DNA of 64,000 nt. Origin: Phocaeicola paurosaccharolyticus JCM 15092. GTDB taxonomy: Bacteria; Bacteroidota; Bacteroidia; Bacteroidales; Bacteroidaceae. The stretch is taken from NCBI RefSeq assembly GCF_000613805.1, contig NZ_BAJR01000019.1, forward strand, positions 1 to 64,000, in the 5' to 3' direction. Under the pieces are notes generated by a model. The model searched no databases and was not told the DNA's origin. It saw nothing but the letters and a program-made list of their open reading frames with translations. A program made the translations under genes and the position numbers. Shown here piece by piece: positions 9,915-19,844 of this stretch (its first letter is position 1; each line of letters begins with the position of its first letter).

Positions 9915-11719
9915 TTAATGTTTACAATTATCAATGTTTAAACCATATTTTTTCTCCTCTTCTGAGAACAGTATAGCAGTGTCTATCAGAGCTAAATGGG
10001 AATATGCCTGTGGAAAATTGCCTAACTGTTCTTTACTTTCAAAGTCAATGTCTTCACTTAATAGTCCCAGATGGTTTGAATAACTTATCATATTTTCGAA
10101 CAGGCAACGTGCTTCTTCTTTATTACCTATAACGAATAGTGCATGAATGAGCCAGAAGTTACATATCGTGAATGATGATTTGGGTATTCCGAAATCGTCT
10201 GATGATTTATAACGAAACATCAATCCGTTGTACATCAAGTTTTCTTTCACAGCCTTCACTGTATTTTGATATCGTATATCATTTGCATCTGTGAATCCAT
10301 AAGGCTCCATTAATAATAGTGAAGCGTCGAGACTTCGTTATCATAAGTTTGTGAGAAGCTATTTATGTTCTCTTTCCAACCAAGGTTGAAGACCTCTTGG
10401 CGAATAATATCTGCTTCTTTTCTCCATCGTTGTTCATTAATATGACATCCCAATTTCGCAGCAATCTTCGAACCCCTGTCTAGAGCCACCCAACACATCA
10501 CTTTTGATGAGATGAAATGTTGTTCTTCGCCTCTAATTTCCCAAATACCTTTATCGGGTTTGTGCCATTCTGTCATTACAATACGCATAATATTTTTTAC
10601 CATATCCCATGCATCCTCTATTTCATCAAGAGAGCCAGAGATGAAGCAGAAATATTGATAAATAAGGTCCATTAAATAACCAAATGAGTCATTCTGTTTT
10701 TGTCTGTATGCATCATTACCTATTCTTACAGGTTTGGAGTCCCTATAACCGGTGAGGTGGTCAAGTGTTTTCTCCTTAAGAGTTCGTTCCCCATTTATAC
10801 CATACATAATTTGGAAATCACTATGGTTCCCAATGAATGTAGATTTAATAAAGTTTATAAAACTCCTTGCAGCATTTGGATGCCCCATATTGATAAGTGT
10901 ATTTATTGACATTGAAGCATCACGGAGCCAACAAAACCTATAATCCCAATTCCTAACTTCACCAACAACTTCTGGTATACTGGTAGTAATTGCTGCCAAC
11001 ATAGCGCCATTTGTAAACGACATCATCTTTAAAGTAAGCATGCTGCGCTCAATTGTTTCGCCGTATATTTGGTACTTACGTGCGTTCTCACTCCAGTCAA
11101 GCCAGTAAACTAATGTCCGGCAATAGTCAAGCTTCTCTCTGTCTAAATCAACTTTTATTACTTTCTGATTGTAAGAAAGAAGCATAAATTCATCTTTTTT
11201 TAATGTGAACTCTATTCCTTCGGCTATATATTGGAGTGTAAGAGAGGAGTATAGATATTGCCTGTCGCGTATATTAGATGATGACATAGTCTCTATATAC
11301 TCTTCAGTAATATTATATAAAGTTCTTCCTCGGGCATAGTCTGGCCTTGGTTGGTATATTACTTTTATTTTTGGATTACCACGTATTAAGTGTATATACC
11401 TATAGATTTCTGATGCTCTATAGTATCCATATCCATCCTTCTTTTTATATCTCGGCATAAAGTCGGTAACGACAAAAGTTCCTTCGTCTGACTCAAAAGT
11501 CGTTGCCAGGAGATTTGTATGTGGAATGTATTTTTGTGTAATTTTATAATCATCAGGAACTTTGAATCCAAAAGATCCACCTTTTTCTTTATCCAGTAAT
11601 CGGGCAAATACAGAGGATGAGTCAAATCTAGGAAAACATAACCAGTCTATACTTCCGCGTTCAGAAACAAGAGCAGCTGTTGTACAATTGCCAATTACTC
11701 CGTAGTTTAGATTTTGCAT
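9915..11719 (-). pseudogene. GH15-family glucoamylase/trehalase-like hydrolase, one-base frameshift
   Basis: Two consecutive frames (11719 to 10310, then 10310 to 9915) encode one protein of about 600 residues. The first gives the N-terminal beta-sandwich (YGVIGNCTTAALVSERGSID, WLCFPRFDSSSVFARLL) and the (alpha/alpha)6 barrel with RNWDYRFCWLRDASM and MCWVALDRGSKIA. The second gives the barrel end with YGFTDANDIRYQNTV and FWLIHALFVIGNKEEA. Inserting one base near 10330 restores EVLDASLLLMEP across the join. GH15 enzymes of this cytosolic bacterial type hydrolyse alpha-glucosides, including trehalose in some lineages. That fits its position 47 bases after the trehalose-phosphate gene in the same operon. 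The lost base sits in a CC pair and could be a sequence error. Confidence 0.85.
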
Positions 11720-11766
11720 AATATTATTGATTTTGATTATTACTTTATACTGTTATTTATGACTCT

Positions 11767-13938
11767 CTATCGTACACACAAGCCGTAGAGTAAATTGATT
11801 ACGTCTTTTTGCCTAGTAAGTGTATAACGGGCATCATCACATGTATTACCAACTTTAATGCTAAAACTATCGTACGGCATCTCACGGAACATATCCTCAT
11901 CTGTTGTATCGTCTCCTATGGCAAAAATGAAGTCGAAATTGTCTTCATCAATTAGTCTTCGTATCTCGGTTCCTTTAGAATATTGGTTGGGTTTAATCTC
12001 TACTACTTTATTCCCATTTATAATCTGAAAGTTTTGAGCTGAACATATAGGTATGAGTTCGCGCATCATTTGACGTGCTCTGAATTGTCCCATTTCATTT
12101 ACTACCTCTCTGTAGTGCCATACAATGGCTGTTTCCTTAACTTCTATGTGGGAATTAACAGTCTTGCATGTGAATTTTCGCATTATTTCAAGAAGTTTAG
12201 GATCCCATTTTTGTGTACCAGATTTTTTATGCCATCCTTCATTATCCTTATAGTAGGCTCCATGTTCTGCTGCTAACTTTAAGCCTTTTATATCTCCAAG
12301 CCATGAGTCCAGTGTATTACAATCTCTGCCGCTATTTATTACTACGCTGTTTTTATCATCCTGACACAATGTTGTAAGCAATGATTTTACTTCTTGGGTA
12401 GGGTAGGCATCTTTGGGATTATTATGGAATCCAACGAGCGTACCGTCATAGTCGAATACAAGCAGACGTTTGTTACTATTGCTATATCGATTGAAAAGTT
12501 CTGCTAAGCCCTCTTTGGTGAGTGTCTTATTATTAATTTGTAGATTACGATCTATAACTTCTTTCCACTCTTTGAAAAAATCTGACGCCCATCTATTTAC
12601 ATCGTATTTAGAAACACGCTCCTGCAATCTTTTCATTCTTCTTTTCTGCTCTATCTCTGGCATCTCTAATGCTTGCTGGATGGCTAATGCTATTTCATCA
12701 GTATCATTGGGGTTTATAAGAATAGCATCTGTCAGTTCTATTGAAGCTCCTGCCATCTTGCTTAGAATCAATACACCAGGACTATCTTGTTTTGCTGCAA
12801 TATATTCCTTTGCAACAAGATTCATTCCATCTCTTAAAGGTGATATAAGTGCTATATCAGCAACCTTATACATAGCTACTAAATCATTGAATTTGAAACT
12901 ATGATAGAAATAGTTTACGGGAGTCCATCCAACTTTAGAAAATTTCCCATTTATATTACCTATCTTCTCATCAATGTGTTTCTTCATCTCTGCATACTTA
13001 ATAACTTTATCTCTGGATGGGACAATAATCATTCCCAATGATACTTTTCCATGGTATTCAGGATGTTGATCTAGAAAAGTTTCAAATCCTACAAGACGGT
13101 GTACTATTCCTTTGCTATAGTCAAGGCGGTCCACGGAGATAATGACTTTGTTACCACCAAACTGTTCTTTAAGTTTATAGACAGAGTCCTTAACAGCTTC
13201 TGTTGATGGAGCCTGACTATAAAGTTCATAATTAATACCCATTGGTAGTGCATCAACCCATACAGCTCGCCCATCCACCATAACCTCATTAAGCTTAAAC
13301 TCAAATCCTAAAATCCTTTCAACCGATTTAGTGAAATGACGCATGTAGTCAAGGGTATGGAATGCAATAAATTCAGCCCCTAATAAGCCTTTCAGTAGTT
13401 CTGAACTGTTAGGCATAACGCTAAATAGTTCGAATGAGGGGAATGGGATATGATGAAAGTATGCAATACGTAGGTTAGGACATTTCTCTCTAAGTAGGTT
13501 TGGTAGTAACATTAGTTGGTAATCTTGCACCCAAACTATGCTATCGTCATCTACCTGTTCCATTACTTTATTGCAGAAAATCTGATTTACTTCTTTATAA
13601 GCTTGCCATTGATTTCTTTGGAAAGCGGAATATCCGTAGAAATAGTGACAAAGAGGCCATAATGTGCTATTGGAATAGCCTTCATAATAGTCATGGTATT
13701 GGGAGGATGATAAAAATACTGGATGCATTTTCATTTTTACCATCTCCATTGTGATATTTTTTTTAGTTGTCTTATCTTTGGGGCATACTCCAGGCCATCC
13801 TATCCAATGCTTTTCATATATTGTATCGAGTGAATTTAGCCCTGTTGCTAATCCACCCTCGCTAGTCTCAAATTCTAATTTCCCATTATTTTCAGAGACT
13901 TTAATAGGCAAACGGTTTGCAACTATAATTAACTTCAT
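11767..13938 (-). CDS. otsA-otsB: Bifunctional trehalose-6-phosphate synthase/phosphatase
   Basis: The 723-residue fusion has an N-terminal GT20 synthase domain (about residues 1-465) and a C-terminal HAD phosphatase (about 485-720). Synthase motifs include IIVANRLPIKV, GWPG, WVQDYQLMLLP, YFHHIPFPSFELF, VDRLDYSKGI and ISPLRDGMNLVAKEY. The phosphatase has the nucleophile motif LLVFDYDGTLVGF near residue 495 and AIGDDTTDEDMF near 678. It would join UDP-glucose and glucose-6-phosphate and then remove the phosphate, giving trehalose as an osmoprotectant or carbon store. It lies between KamA (2-nt gap) and GH15, so synthesis and hydrolysis of an alpha-glucoside appear to be co-transcribed. Both active sites look intact. 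Confidence 0.95.
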   Translation of the reverse strand: MKLIIVANRLPIKVSENNGKLEFETSEGGLATGLNSLDTIYEKHWIGWPGVCPKDKTTKKNITMEMVKMKMHPVFLSSSQYHDYYEGYSNSTLWPLCHYFYGYSAFQRNQWQAYKEVNQIFCNKVMEQVDDDSIVWVQDYQLMLLPNLLREKCPNLRIAYFHHIPFPSFELFSVMPNSSELLKGLLGAEFIAFHTLDYMRHFTKSVERILGFEFKLNEVMVDGRAVWVDALPMGINYELYSQAPSTEAVKDSVYKLKEQFGGNKVIISVDRLDYSKGIVHRLVGFETFLDQHPEYHGKVSLGMIIVPSRDKVIKYAEMKKHIDEKIGNINGKFSKVGWTPVNYFYHSFKFNDLVAMYKVADIALISPLRDGMNLVAKEYIAAKQDSPGVLILSKMAGASIELTDAILINPNDTDEIALAIQQALEMPEIEQKRRMKRLQERVSKYDVNRWASDFFKEWKEVIDRNLQINNKTLTKEGLAELFNRYSNSNKRLLVFDYDGTLVGFHNNPKDAYPTQEVKSLLTTLCQDDKNSVVINSGRDCNTLDSWLGDIKGLKLAAEHGAYYKDNEGWHKKSGTQKWDPKLLEIMRKFTCKTVNSHIEVKETAIVWHYREVVNEMGQFRARQMMRELIPICSAQNFQIINGNKVVEIKPNQYSKGTEIRRLIDEDNFDFIFAIGDDTTDEDMFREMPYDSFSIKVGNTCDDARYTLTRQKDVINLLYGLCVR

Positions 13939-13940
13939 AC

Positions 13941-15941
13941 CTATTTTTCTATTATTATGTTATTGTATTTTTTAGTCATATTATAGTCCAATTCAGGATA
14001 GAGGAAAAAAGGATTACGGCTTTCTGTCTCTCCTTCAGTATATTCCCATATAGATCCATATATCTTTGGATCTTCACCTATGTCCTGTAATTGAATCATA
14101 TATTCATATAGTGACTTATTCTCTTTAATATAGACCTTATCATTATTATTGATAATAGGTGAATGTTTACGCTTTTGGTCATGTTTGAATTCCAAAAGTC
14201 GACATCCATCAGGCATTATACCTACCATTTTGAATGTCATACTTTTCCCAATGCCTGGAAGATTCAGTACATTACGGTCGCTGGCGATTTTAGAGATATA
14301 GACTTTTTCTTCATTACTTTCTTGCATACTTCGACAGTTTGGCGTGAACACGTCATGATTTTCTTGAAATCCCTTCACCGAAAATGTGTAGTAAGGTTTC
14401 ACACCTAGCGAGTTGAGCACTTTGCGGAGTTTAGTTGTATGTCCACGACGTGATGCTCCTACGTTGAATACAAGTTGGTTTGTCACTGTCCATCCCGTGG
14501 CATGTATTTGTTTGATAGCCTTACTTACCTCTGGCGTTATTTCCAGTGGACTTTGAAAATGTGTCTGTATGAAAAACTGTTTCACACCAACAGACATGGC
14601 ATGAATACGGAAGTTAGTAAGAATATCAATTAGTTCGTCATCAATACGCATAGGTAGATATACAGGTAGTCGTGTGCCGAGTCGAACTCGCTGTATTTCT
14701 GCATATTTTTTACCTTCATGACGCTTCATATTAGCATGTTTCTTATTGCGTGCCATAACTATAACTGCCTGTAATATATTTCTAAGTGTGGTATTACTGC
14801 TCATCAAGGCGTCGCTACCGGTTATGAGTATGTCACGCAGTTGGGTGTCCTCTTCGAAATATTTCATCAGACGACGCAACTTATGCTCCCATTTTTCGTT
14901 GGGCTTAAGCTTATCGAAGTCGAAGTTGAGTCGTCCACTTTGGAAGTCGTACATACGCTGACAATAAGAACATAGTCCACCACAAGCGCGTCCCATAGAA
15001 TCGGGGATAAGTATTGCTACATCAGGATAGCGGCGATGAATGTTATTACCTTCCGGTAGCAGCCAACCGGCTGCATTAGGTTTGCCGTCCTCCACGCTAT
15101 CTTCCTTCTCCCAAGCCTTGATGTTCCCGAATGTTTCCACCAGATTATTGGTGTACATTATTTGCTGGCGTATTGTCTGGTCGTCATAACCGTTACCTGT
15201 TATGTCAAGTAGTGATAGATAATATGGTGTGACGAATATTGGTATACCTTTTTGTTGTGCACGACGATATATGTCTATCTTTTCTGCAGAGAGAGAACCT
15301 CCGAGCATATCGTTAAGGGCTTTTGGTGAACGTGCAGCCAATGCTAAATGGAATTTTGAATCTTTCCACCATTCTTCCACTCTTTGATGTTTATCCTCCA
15401 TTGTCATTCCTTCAGCAAATAGAAATCTGCTTTTAGGAGAATGTCTTTGTTCTATACGATGAATAAGGTGTGATATAATGCGATGTTTGTTGGCCTCTCT
15501 TATAGCAATAACCTCTTTGTCAAGTCCGCTTTTCCATCGTGATGCCCATTGCTTCACTTTTTCTTCAGTAGGAATTTTTATTGGATCTTTATAGAGACGT
15601 AGCAATTGCTGGTAAATATCCATAAGGAAAGCTGTGTCATCTATGCATGCCTCATTGTTGTGGAGAATAGTCCACAAGCGAGATAAAGTCGGTGATTTTA
15701 TTATTTTACCGGTAGATAGTTCAAATACTTCGCGATCGTCGTATTCTACCAATCGGTATATGTTTTCCTTTGCTTGAGTTGGAGCATTGGTCAGATCTTC
15801 CGATTTAAGGTAATCACTGATTTTTGTTTTAAACTCGTCGGAATTACTGCTCTTAGCGGCAAACTCGACAATTGTTGTTAAATTGATTTCGAAGTGAGCC
15901 ATAATCTTCTTCAGATGCTGACTCATGATCTTTTTCGTCAT
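13941..15941 (-). CDS. KamA-family radical SAM protein (lysine 2,3-aminomutase-like)
   Basis: The 666-residue protein carries the radical SAM cluster motif CGGLCSYC with Cys 320, 324 and 327, in the KamA context GRACGGLCSYCQRMYDFQ. LITGSDALM, TRLPVYLPMRI and HFQSPLEITPEV match the aminomutase barrel. Classical KamA has about 416 residues; this form has an N-terminal extension of roughly 250 residues with no recognised motif, as in other Bacteroidetes long forms. The reaction is not certain: lysine 2,3-aminomutase gives beta-lysine, an osmolyte or catabolic intermediate, but the substrate of long forms is not established to my knowledge. It is the first gene before OtsAB, separated by 2 bases, so co-expression is likely. 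Confidence 0.85.
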   Translation of the reverse strand: MTKKIMSQHLKKIMAHFEINLTTIVEFAAKSSNSDEFKTKISDYLKSEDLTNAPTQAKENIYRLVEYDDREVFELSTGKIIKSPTLSRLWTILHNNEACIDDTAFLMDIYQQLLRLYKDPIKIPTEEKVKQWASRWKSGLDKEVIAIREANKHRIISHLIHRIEQRHSPKSRFLFAEGMTMEDKHQRVEEWWKDSKFHLALAARSPKALNDMLGGSLSAEKIDIYRRAQQKGIPIFVTPYYLSLLDITGNGYDDQTIRQQIMYTNNLVETFGNIKAWEKEDSVEDGKPNAAGWLLPEGNNIHRRYPDVAILIPDSMGRACGGLCSYCQRMYDFQSGRLNFDFDKLKPNEKWEHKLRRLMKYFEEDTQLRDILITGSDALMSSNTTLRNILQAVIVMARNKKHANMKRHEGKKYAEIQRVRLGTRLPVYLPMRIDDELIDILTNFRIHAMSVGVKQFFIQTHFQSPLEITPEVSKAIKQIHATGWTVTNQLVFNVGASRRGHTTKLRKVLNSLGVKPYYTFSVKGFQENHDVFTPNCRSMQESNEEKVYISKIASDRNVLNLPGIGKSMTFKMVGIMPDGCRLLEFKHDQKRKHSPIINNNDKVYIKENKSLYEYMIQLQDIGEDPKIYGSIWEYTEGETESRNPFFLYPELDYNMTKKYNNIIIEK

Positions 15942-16265
15942 AAGCGATTTAATTTTTATTATTAATAAGGATTGTCACTTAGCAGATGTTGTAAAATAGT
16001 ACTATAACCAAGTGACATTTACTGCAAATCATTGAGAATTAATGCAGTAAGAAGTTGTTCACAAAGAACAGAGTGCAATTACTTTCACAGCAAAATAACA
16101 AAAACAAATGAAAAAGCCAAATTTGATAAGTGTTATTATAGTTTATTAGTATCAGATTTGCATTACTTATTGATGGATAAAAAAACAATTCATAAAAAAT
16201 ATGTATTTCAATGGATAACATTTAACTTCGTAATTCTATTTTATTAATATTTACTACATTGTAGC
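15942..16265. other. Divergent intergenic region, no gene seen
   Basis: This AT-rich spacer of 324 bases separates the divergent KamA operon and the acetyltransferase. It must contain promoters in both directions, but I see no box good enough to call and no repeat, hairpin or RNA. Short open frames on both strands here are low-complexity and are not called. Confidence 0.5.
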
Positions 16266-16889
16266 ATGAAAAGAGAAATAAATCCTTCAGATACATCCAG
16301 AGCAACTGCATTTGAAATGTGGATGAGTTCACAACAGCCGATGGTGACTGTATTTAAGACTATTGATATAACTCGTATTGTGAAGCTGAGCCATAAAACA
16401 GGATTCAAGTTCAATATGTTGATGTGTTATTGCATAGGAAAGGCGGCTAATCGCATTCCAGAATTTCTGGTTCTTCCAGAAAAATGTAAGTTGATGAAAT
16501 ACGACAAAATAGGCATCAATGTAATTGTACCAAAGGCTCAAGGTGGAATTAACTGGTGCGATATTCCTTTTGATGATGATATAAATGAATTCAAACAAAG
16601 CTATATCAACTTGACAAAAAGAGCTTCTGAAGAGGGTGAATATATCAATGACTTTGATTTAATGATTATTGGGACTTCCAATCTTTCAGAATTTGAATTC
16701 GATGGTGTAGTTAATCAATATAACAACTCATGGAATAATCCTTTCATGGCATGGGGGAAATATCGCAGTCATTGGTTCCGCAAATATTTGAAACTTTCTT
16801 TTCAGTTTCATCATGTACAGATGGATGGTGAGCAGGCTTGCAGATTCTTACAATTCCTACAGGAAGAAGTTGACAGAATAAAAATTTAA
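16266..16889 (+). CDS. Chloramphenicol acetyltransferase-like (CAT superfamily) protein
   Basis: The 207-residue protein has the size and fold markers of the CatA family. The N-terminal part has the usual Arg/Trp-rich start (FEMWMSSQQPMVTVF), the middle has KFNMLMCYCIGKAANRIPEF, and the C-terminus holds the active-site signature HHVQMDGEQ with the expected catalytic His 183 and Asp 187. CAT enzymes transfer acetyl from acetyl-CoA to a hydroxyl group. The segment around CAT residues that shape the drug pocket is not obviously conserved, so true chloramphenicol resistance should not be assumed; CAT-like proteins of unknown substrate are common in this order. It has its own terminator. Confidence 0.8.
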   Translation: MKREINPSDTSRATAFEMWMSSQQPMVTVFKTIDITRIVKLSHKTGFKFNMLMCYCIGKAANRIPEFLVLPEKCKLMKYDKIGINVIVPKAQGGINWCDIPFDDDINEFKQSYINLTKRASEEGEYINDFDLMIIGTSNLSEFEFDGVVNQYNNSWNNPFMAWGKYRSHWFRKYLKLSFQFHHVQMDGEQACRFLQFLQEEVDRIKI

Positions 16890-16916
16890 AGAGTACATAA
16901 AATATGTACTCTTTTT
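16888..16916 (+). terminator. Intrinsic terminator after the CAT-like gene
   Basis: Twelve-bp perfect stem AAAGAGTACATA / TATGTACTCTTT with a 3-nt loop, followed by T residues. The stem begins at the stop codon. Confidence 0.85.
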
Positions 16917-17450
16917 ATATTATATATAGACTAACATTCGTAAAAGTTGAGTTTTGCCAGCGAATACCTATGATATTTTATAATATATCATTCTGCTTAA
17001 GTTGACTGAAAAATCTATATCCTCCTTGATAGTAGCATACAGATTGATATATTTTATAGAAACCACCTCCAATGTATAATCACTGAAATCAAGCAAGCCT
17101 TTTTGCATCCTCCATACATCACATATCTGAATATATCCTCATGTGTGATTGTGATTTTTGATTGATTGTGGTTCCTAGGATATTACCTAATTGGGACCCA
17201 AATTTCTGTAGTCATATCCTCAGGAGTAGTTGTTGAAGAATCATTGAGATATTTTTTCAAAGAGCAACCACATGATCAGTTGACATCGAGGTTAGGAACA
17301 ATCTCTGAGAATATATTTCGAGATAATTGGTCTTTTATCAGTAATTTATGAACTTGTATTTATGATTTTATTGGTTGCAGGACTTACAAAGATATCAATA
17401 GGCCTCTAGTTTTACGAAAACTAATAATAAGGAATATAATGATAAATCAT
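16917..17450. other. Intergenic region of about 530 bp, no gene seen
   Basis: No recognisable gene on either strand. A plus-strand open frame at 17166-17351 lacks any family feature. A minus-strand stretch reading DFSDYTLEVVSIKYINLYAT without a start could be a decayed remnant. No RNA or mobile-element signal was found. Confidence 0.4.
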
Positions 17451-17458
17451 TACCTTTG
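17451..17458 (+). promoter_or_regulatory. Bacteroidetes -7 promoter box, TPR-AraC gene
   Basis: TACCTTTG is an exact match to the Bacteroidetes -7 consensus TAnnTTTG, 28 bases before the ATG of the regulator. The -33 box is weak. Confidence 0.65.
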
Positions 17459-17486
17459 TAACAATATTTATTAAAAATAGAATACA

Positions 17487-19162
17487 ATGAATCGTTTTTT
17501 TATCTTATTATTAGTAATAATGGGACTATCTACGACGGCAAAAGCGGAGAAGGAAGACCCATTTCATGGTGATAAAGTACTTTTTGAACTGAATAAACAG
17601 GTGTATGATAGCCTCCAATCTCCATCTTTTTTTAAGATGCAGGAGGAGGGACTGAAACGAGCTGTCAGTACAAAAAATGAATTTTACTATAATACTTTTC
17701 GACGTGCAATTATTTCTCATTATTATGTTTTGGAAGATAAGGAGAACTTTCTTAGTGAATGTGACAAATTAATAAAACATTATAAAGAAGGTAAGGAGAA
17801 AAAAGCGAGAAATATCTTTATGACGCATGGGCTACTAAATTTGACCGATTGCAGATATGGGGCGATCATGACCAGGCAATAGCTGTAATTCATCAGATGG
17901 CAGATTATGCTCAGAAACATCGTCATGAATTAGGAATGGCTATTGTTAATTTCTGTTTTGGTCAAGTGTACCTGGATAATCGTCAACCTGCTGAAGCAGA
18001 TAAATATTACAGGTTAGCTTATAAAGGACTACTTAATAAGAAAGAATACGATCGCGCATTAAGAGCTGGATTCAACCTGATGGCAGTACAGATGAACCTG
18101 AATGCACCAGAGAAAGGTTTGCTTATCAGTGATGATAATGCAAAATTACTGAAACAGTGGCAGGCCGAAGGTGCAGAAGTAAATCCGGTAACATTAATGA
18201 AGCAGGCTCTATATCGTTTCCGTTTACTTTTCCAGTCCGGACGCTTTGAAGAGGCAGAAGCTCAGCGTGATACTATGTTTTACTATAATAATATGCATAA
18301 GGATCCGGCTCAACAGGAGATCATTCAATATGCTATTGTATGTTTCGAAGAGCAGAGAGGCAATTACAAAGAAGCTTATGCCGGCTTGAATTCTCTTGTT
18401 AATCGCTTTTTGGAGGAAAAAGACTATCTTAAAGTTGCTAGATATAGGTACGAACTAGCCGATATACAGCGTGAACAGGGCGATTATATAGGAGCTATGG
18501 AAAGCTACCGTCAATATTGTATTGATAATGATTCGGCTAATGTTCAGTCAACAAACAGCCAACTTAATGAACTTACGAAGAAATTTCAGTTGAATGAGTT
18601 GACGTTACAAAACAAGTTGTCAACAAATCGACTCTATGCCGCAATTGTATGTATTATGCTGTTGTCTGTTGCTGTTTTTATATATTTTGTCTATACCCAC
18701 AGGTTGCGTAAAAAGAATAGGGTATTGTATGATACTATCGTACAATCACAAAAAATGCAGGATGATCTTTACATTTCTCACGAACAAGTTTCTGAAGATC
18801 AGTTGAGTAATGAAGAAAAACTTTACCGTAAGTTATGCAAGCTTATACAGACAGAAGAACTTTTCAAAGACTCTCAGATAAAGAGGGAGGATTTAGCTGT
18901 AAAACTTGGTACCAATCGTACATATCTTGCTGATGCAATAAAGCAATTTACAGAAGGACTTACTTTTATGGAATTTTTGAACCGTTATCGTCTGCGTCAT
19001 GCTGCTACATTGCTTAGTGAAGATCAAGACATACCAATAAATGAGATAGGGGATGTTTCTGGTTTCAATTCTCGTAGCACATTTAACCGTTTGTTCCGTG
19101 ATTTTTACGGTATGTCTCCTTCGGAATATAGAGCAATATCTAAAGAGAAAAAAGTTAAGTAG
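17487..19162 (+). pseudogene. Membrane TPR sensor with AraC DNA-binding domain, one-base frameshift
   Basis: Two frames give one regulator of about 558 residues. It has a signal peptide (RFFILLLVIMGLSTTAKA), a periplasmic region of TPR-like helices (about 30-370), one membrane helix (LYAAIVCIMLLSVAVFIYFV) and a cytoplasmic AraC HTH. The HTH contains RYRLRHAATLLSEDQDIPIN, GDVSGFNSRSTFNRLFRDFY and GMSPSEYR. The frame breaks after 17819: adding one T to the TTT run restores NIFYDAWATKFDRLQIWGDH. Regulators of this one-component class are common next to surface lipoprotein or polysaccharide loci in Bacteroidetes. It directly precedes the fimbrillin locus and may control it. The break would separate sensor and DNA-binding parts if real. 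Confidence 0.8.
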
Positions 19163-19261
19163 CTATTATAGATAAAAAAACGACCCTGCTCAATGCAGGA
19201 ATAAATTATACTTGATTCAATCCCTTCTTGCATTATACAGGAAGGTTTCCACCAAACACTT

Positions 19262-19292
19262 AATGCCCTTGCAGATTGCGAGGGCATTTTTG
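19262..19292 (+). terminator. Intrinsic terminator after the TPR-AraC gene
   Basis: Eight-bp stem AATGCCCT / AGGGCATT with an 11-nt loop, followed by TTTTG. It isolates the regulator transcript from the fimbrillin locus. Confidence 0.75.
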
Positions 19293-19380
19293 TATCCTAA
19301 AAATGTTTCTAAAAGTGTAGAAAGTAATAGCTCAGTTACTGTCATTATCTGCGTCGCAAAATCTGTCGTGATAGGTTTAT

Positions 19381-19440
19381 TAACCGATCATGATCGGTTA
19401 ACCAATGAATCATGATCGGTTGAACAGTTTGTCATGATTC
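19381..19440. repeat. Palindrome and spaced repeats, operator-like
   Basis: TAACCGATCATGATCGGTTA at 19381-19400 is a perfect 20-base palindrome. The core TCATGATCGGTT recurs 22 bases further on (19410-19421), and a third, partial copy GTCATGATTCAT follows at 19431-19442. The roughly two-turn spacing suggests side-by-side protein binding on one DNA face. The binding protein is unknown. The adjacent AraC-type regulator is a candidate. Confidence 0.5.
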
Positions 19441-19810
19441 ATTTTATGAACAATGAAAACAGTTGATCCTCTCTTTTCTTTGCATGAAAAAAGATAATAT
19501 TATTTATTGCATATTTAAGACAATCTTATCCTGTCTTAAAACCAAGACTATTTAAATAAGAATTGCTTTTTGTCTATTTTCTTCTATAATAATCACTTCT
19601 TCATTAAAGAATAACTTCATATTATTTTATCATCACATTTATTTCTCTTGTATTTCGATAGTCATGTTAAGACGTTATTGACTATTTTTTAATTCCACAA
19701 AGCTCCCTTTTAATAAATTATATTGTAAATATATTCTACTGCAAATCAGTGAGTTGCGCCGTTGGGACAACCTTTATCATGTATGAGACAGTCCTGTTTT
19801 TTAAAAAAAG

Positions 19811-19818
19811 TACGTTTG
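19811..19818 (+). promoter_or_regulatory. Bacteroidetes -7 promoter box at the head of the fimbrillin locus
   Basis: TACGTTTG matches TAnnTTTG exactly, 34 bases before the ATG at 19845. A T-rich stretch about 20 bases upstream could serve as the -33 element. It may drive the small gene and possibly the fimbrillin genes that follow. Confidence 0.6.
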
Positions 19819-19844
19819 CCTAATAAAAAAAAGGACGCATACAG

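Larger units (their letters stand above)
19163..19810. other. Regulatory intergenic region ahead of the fimbrillin locus
   Basis: About 650 bp without a convincing gene. It holds the terminator of the regulator gene (19262-19292) and a cluster of TCATGATCGGTT repeats (19381-19440). The rest is AT-rich, with no invertible-promoter repeats that I could recognise. The plus-strand open frame at 19212-19415 runs through the terminator and the repeats and is not called. Confidence 0.5.

Noticed and set aside
16266-16889. Calling the CAT-like gene a chloramphenicol resistance gene
   Set aside because: Only the active-site motif and fold are visible; substrate residues are not clearly conserved and there is no mobile context.
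17166-17351. Plus-strand ORF of 61 residues before the TPR-AraC gene
   Set aside because: No recognisable domain, no promoter or spacing support.
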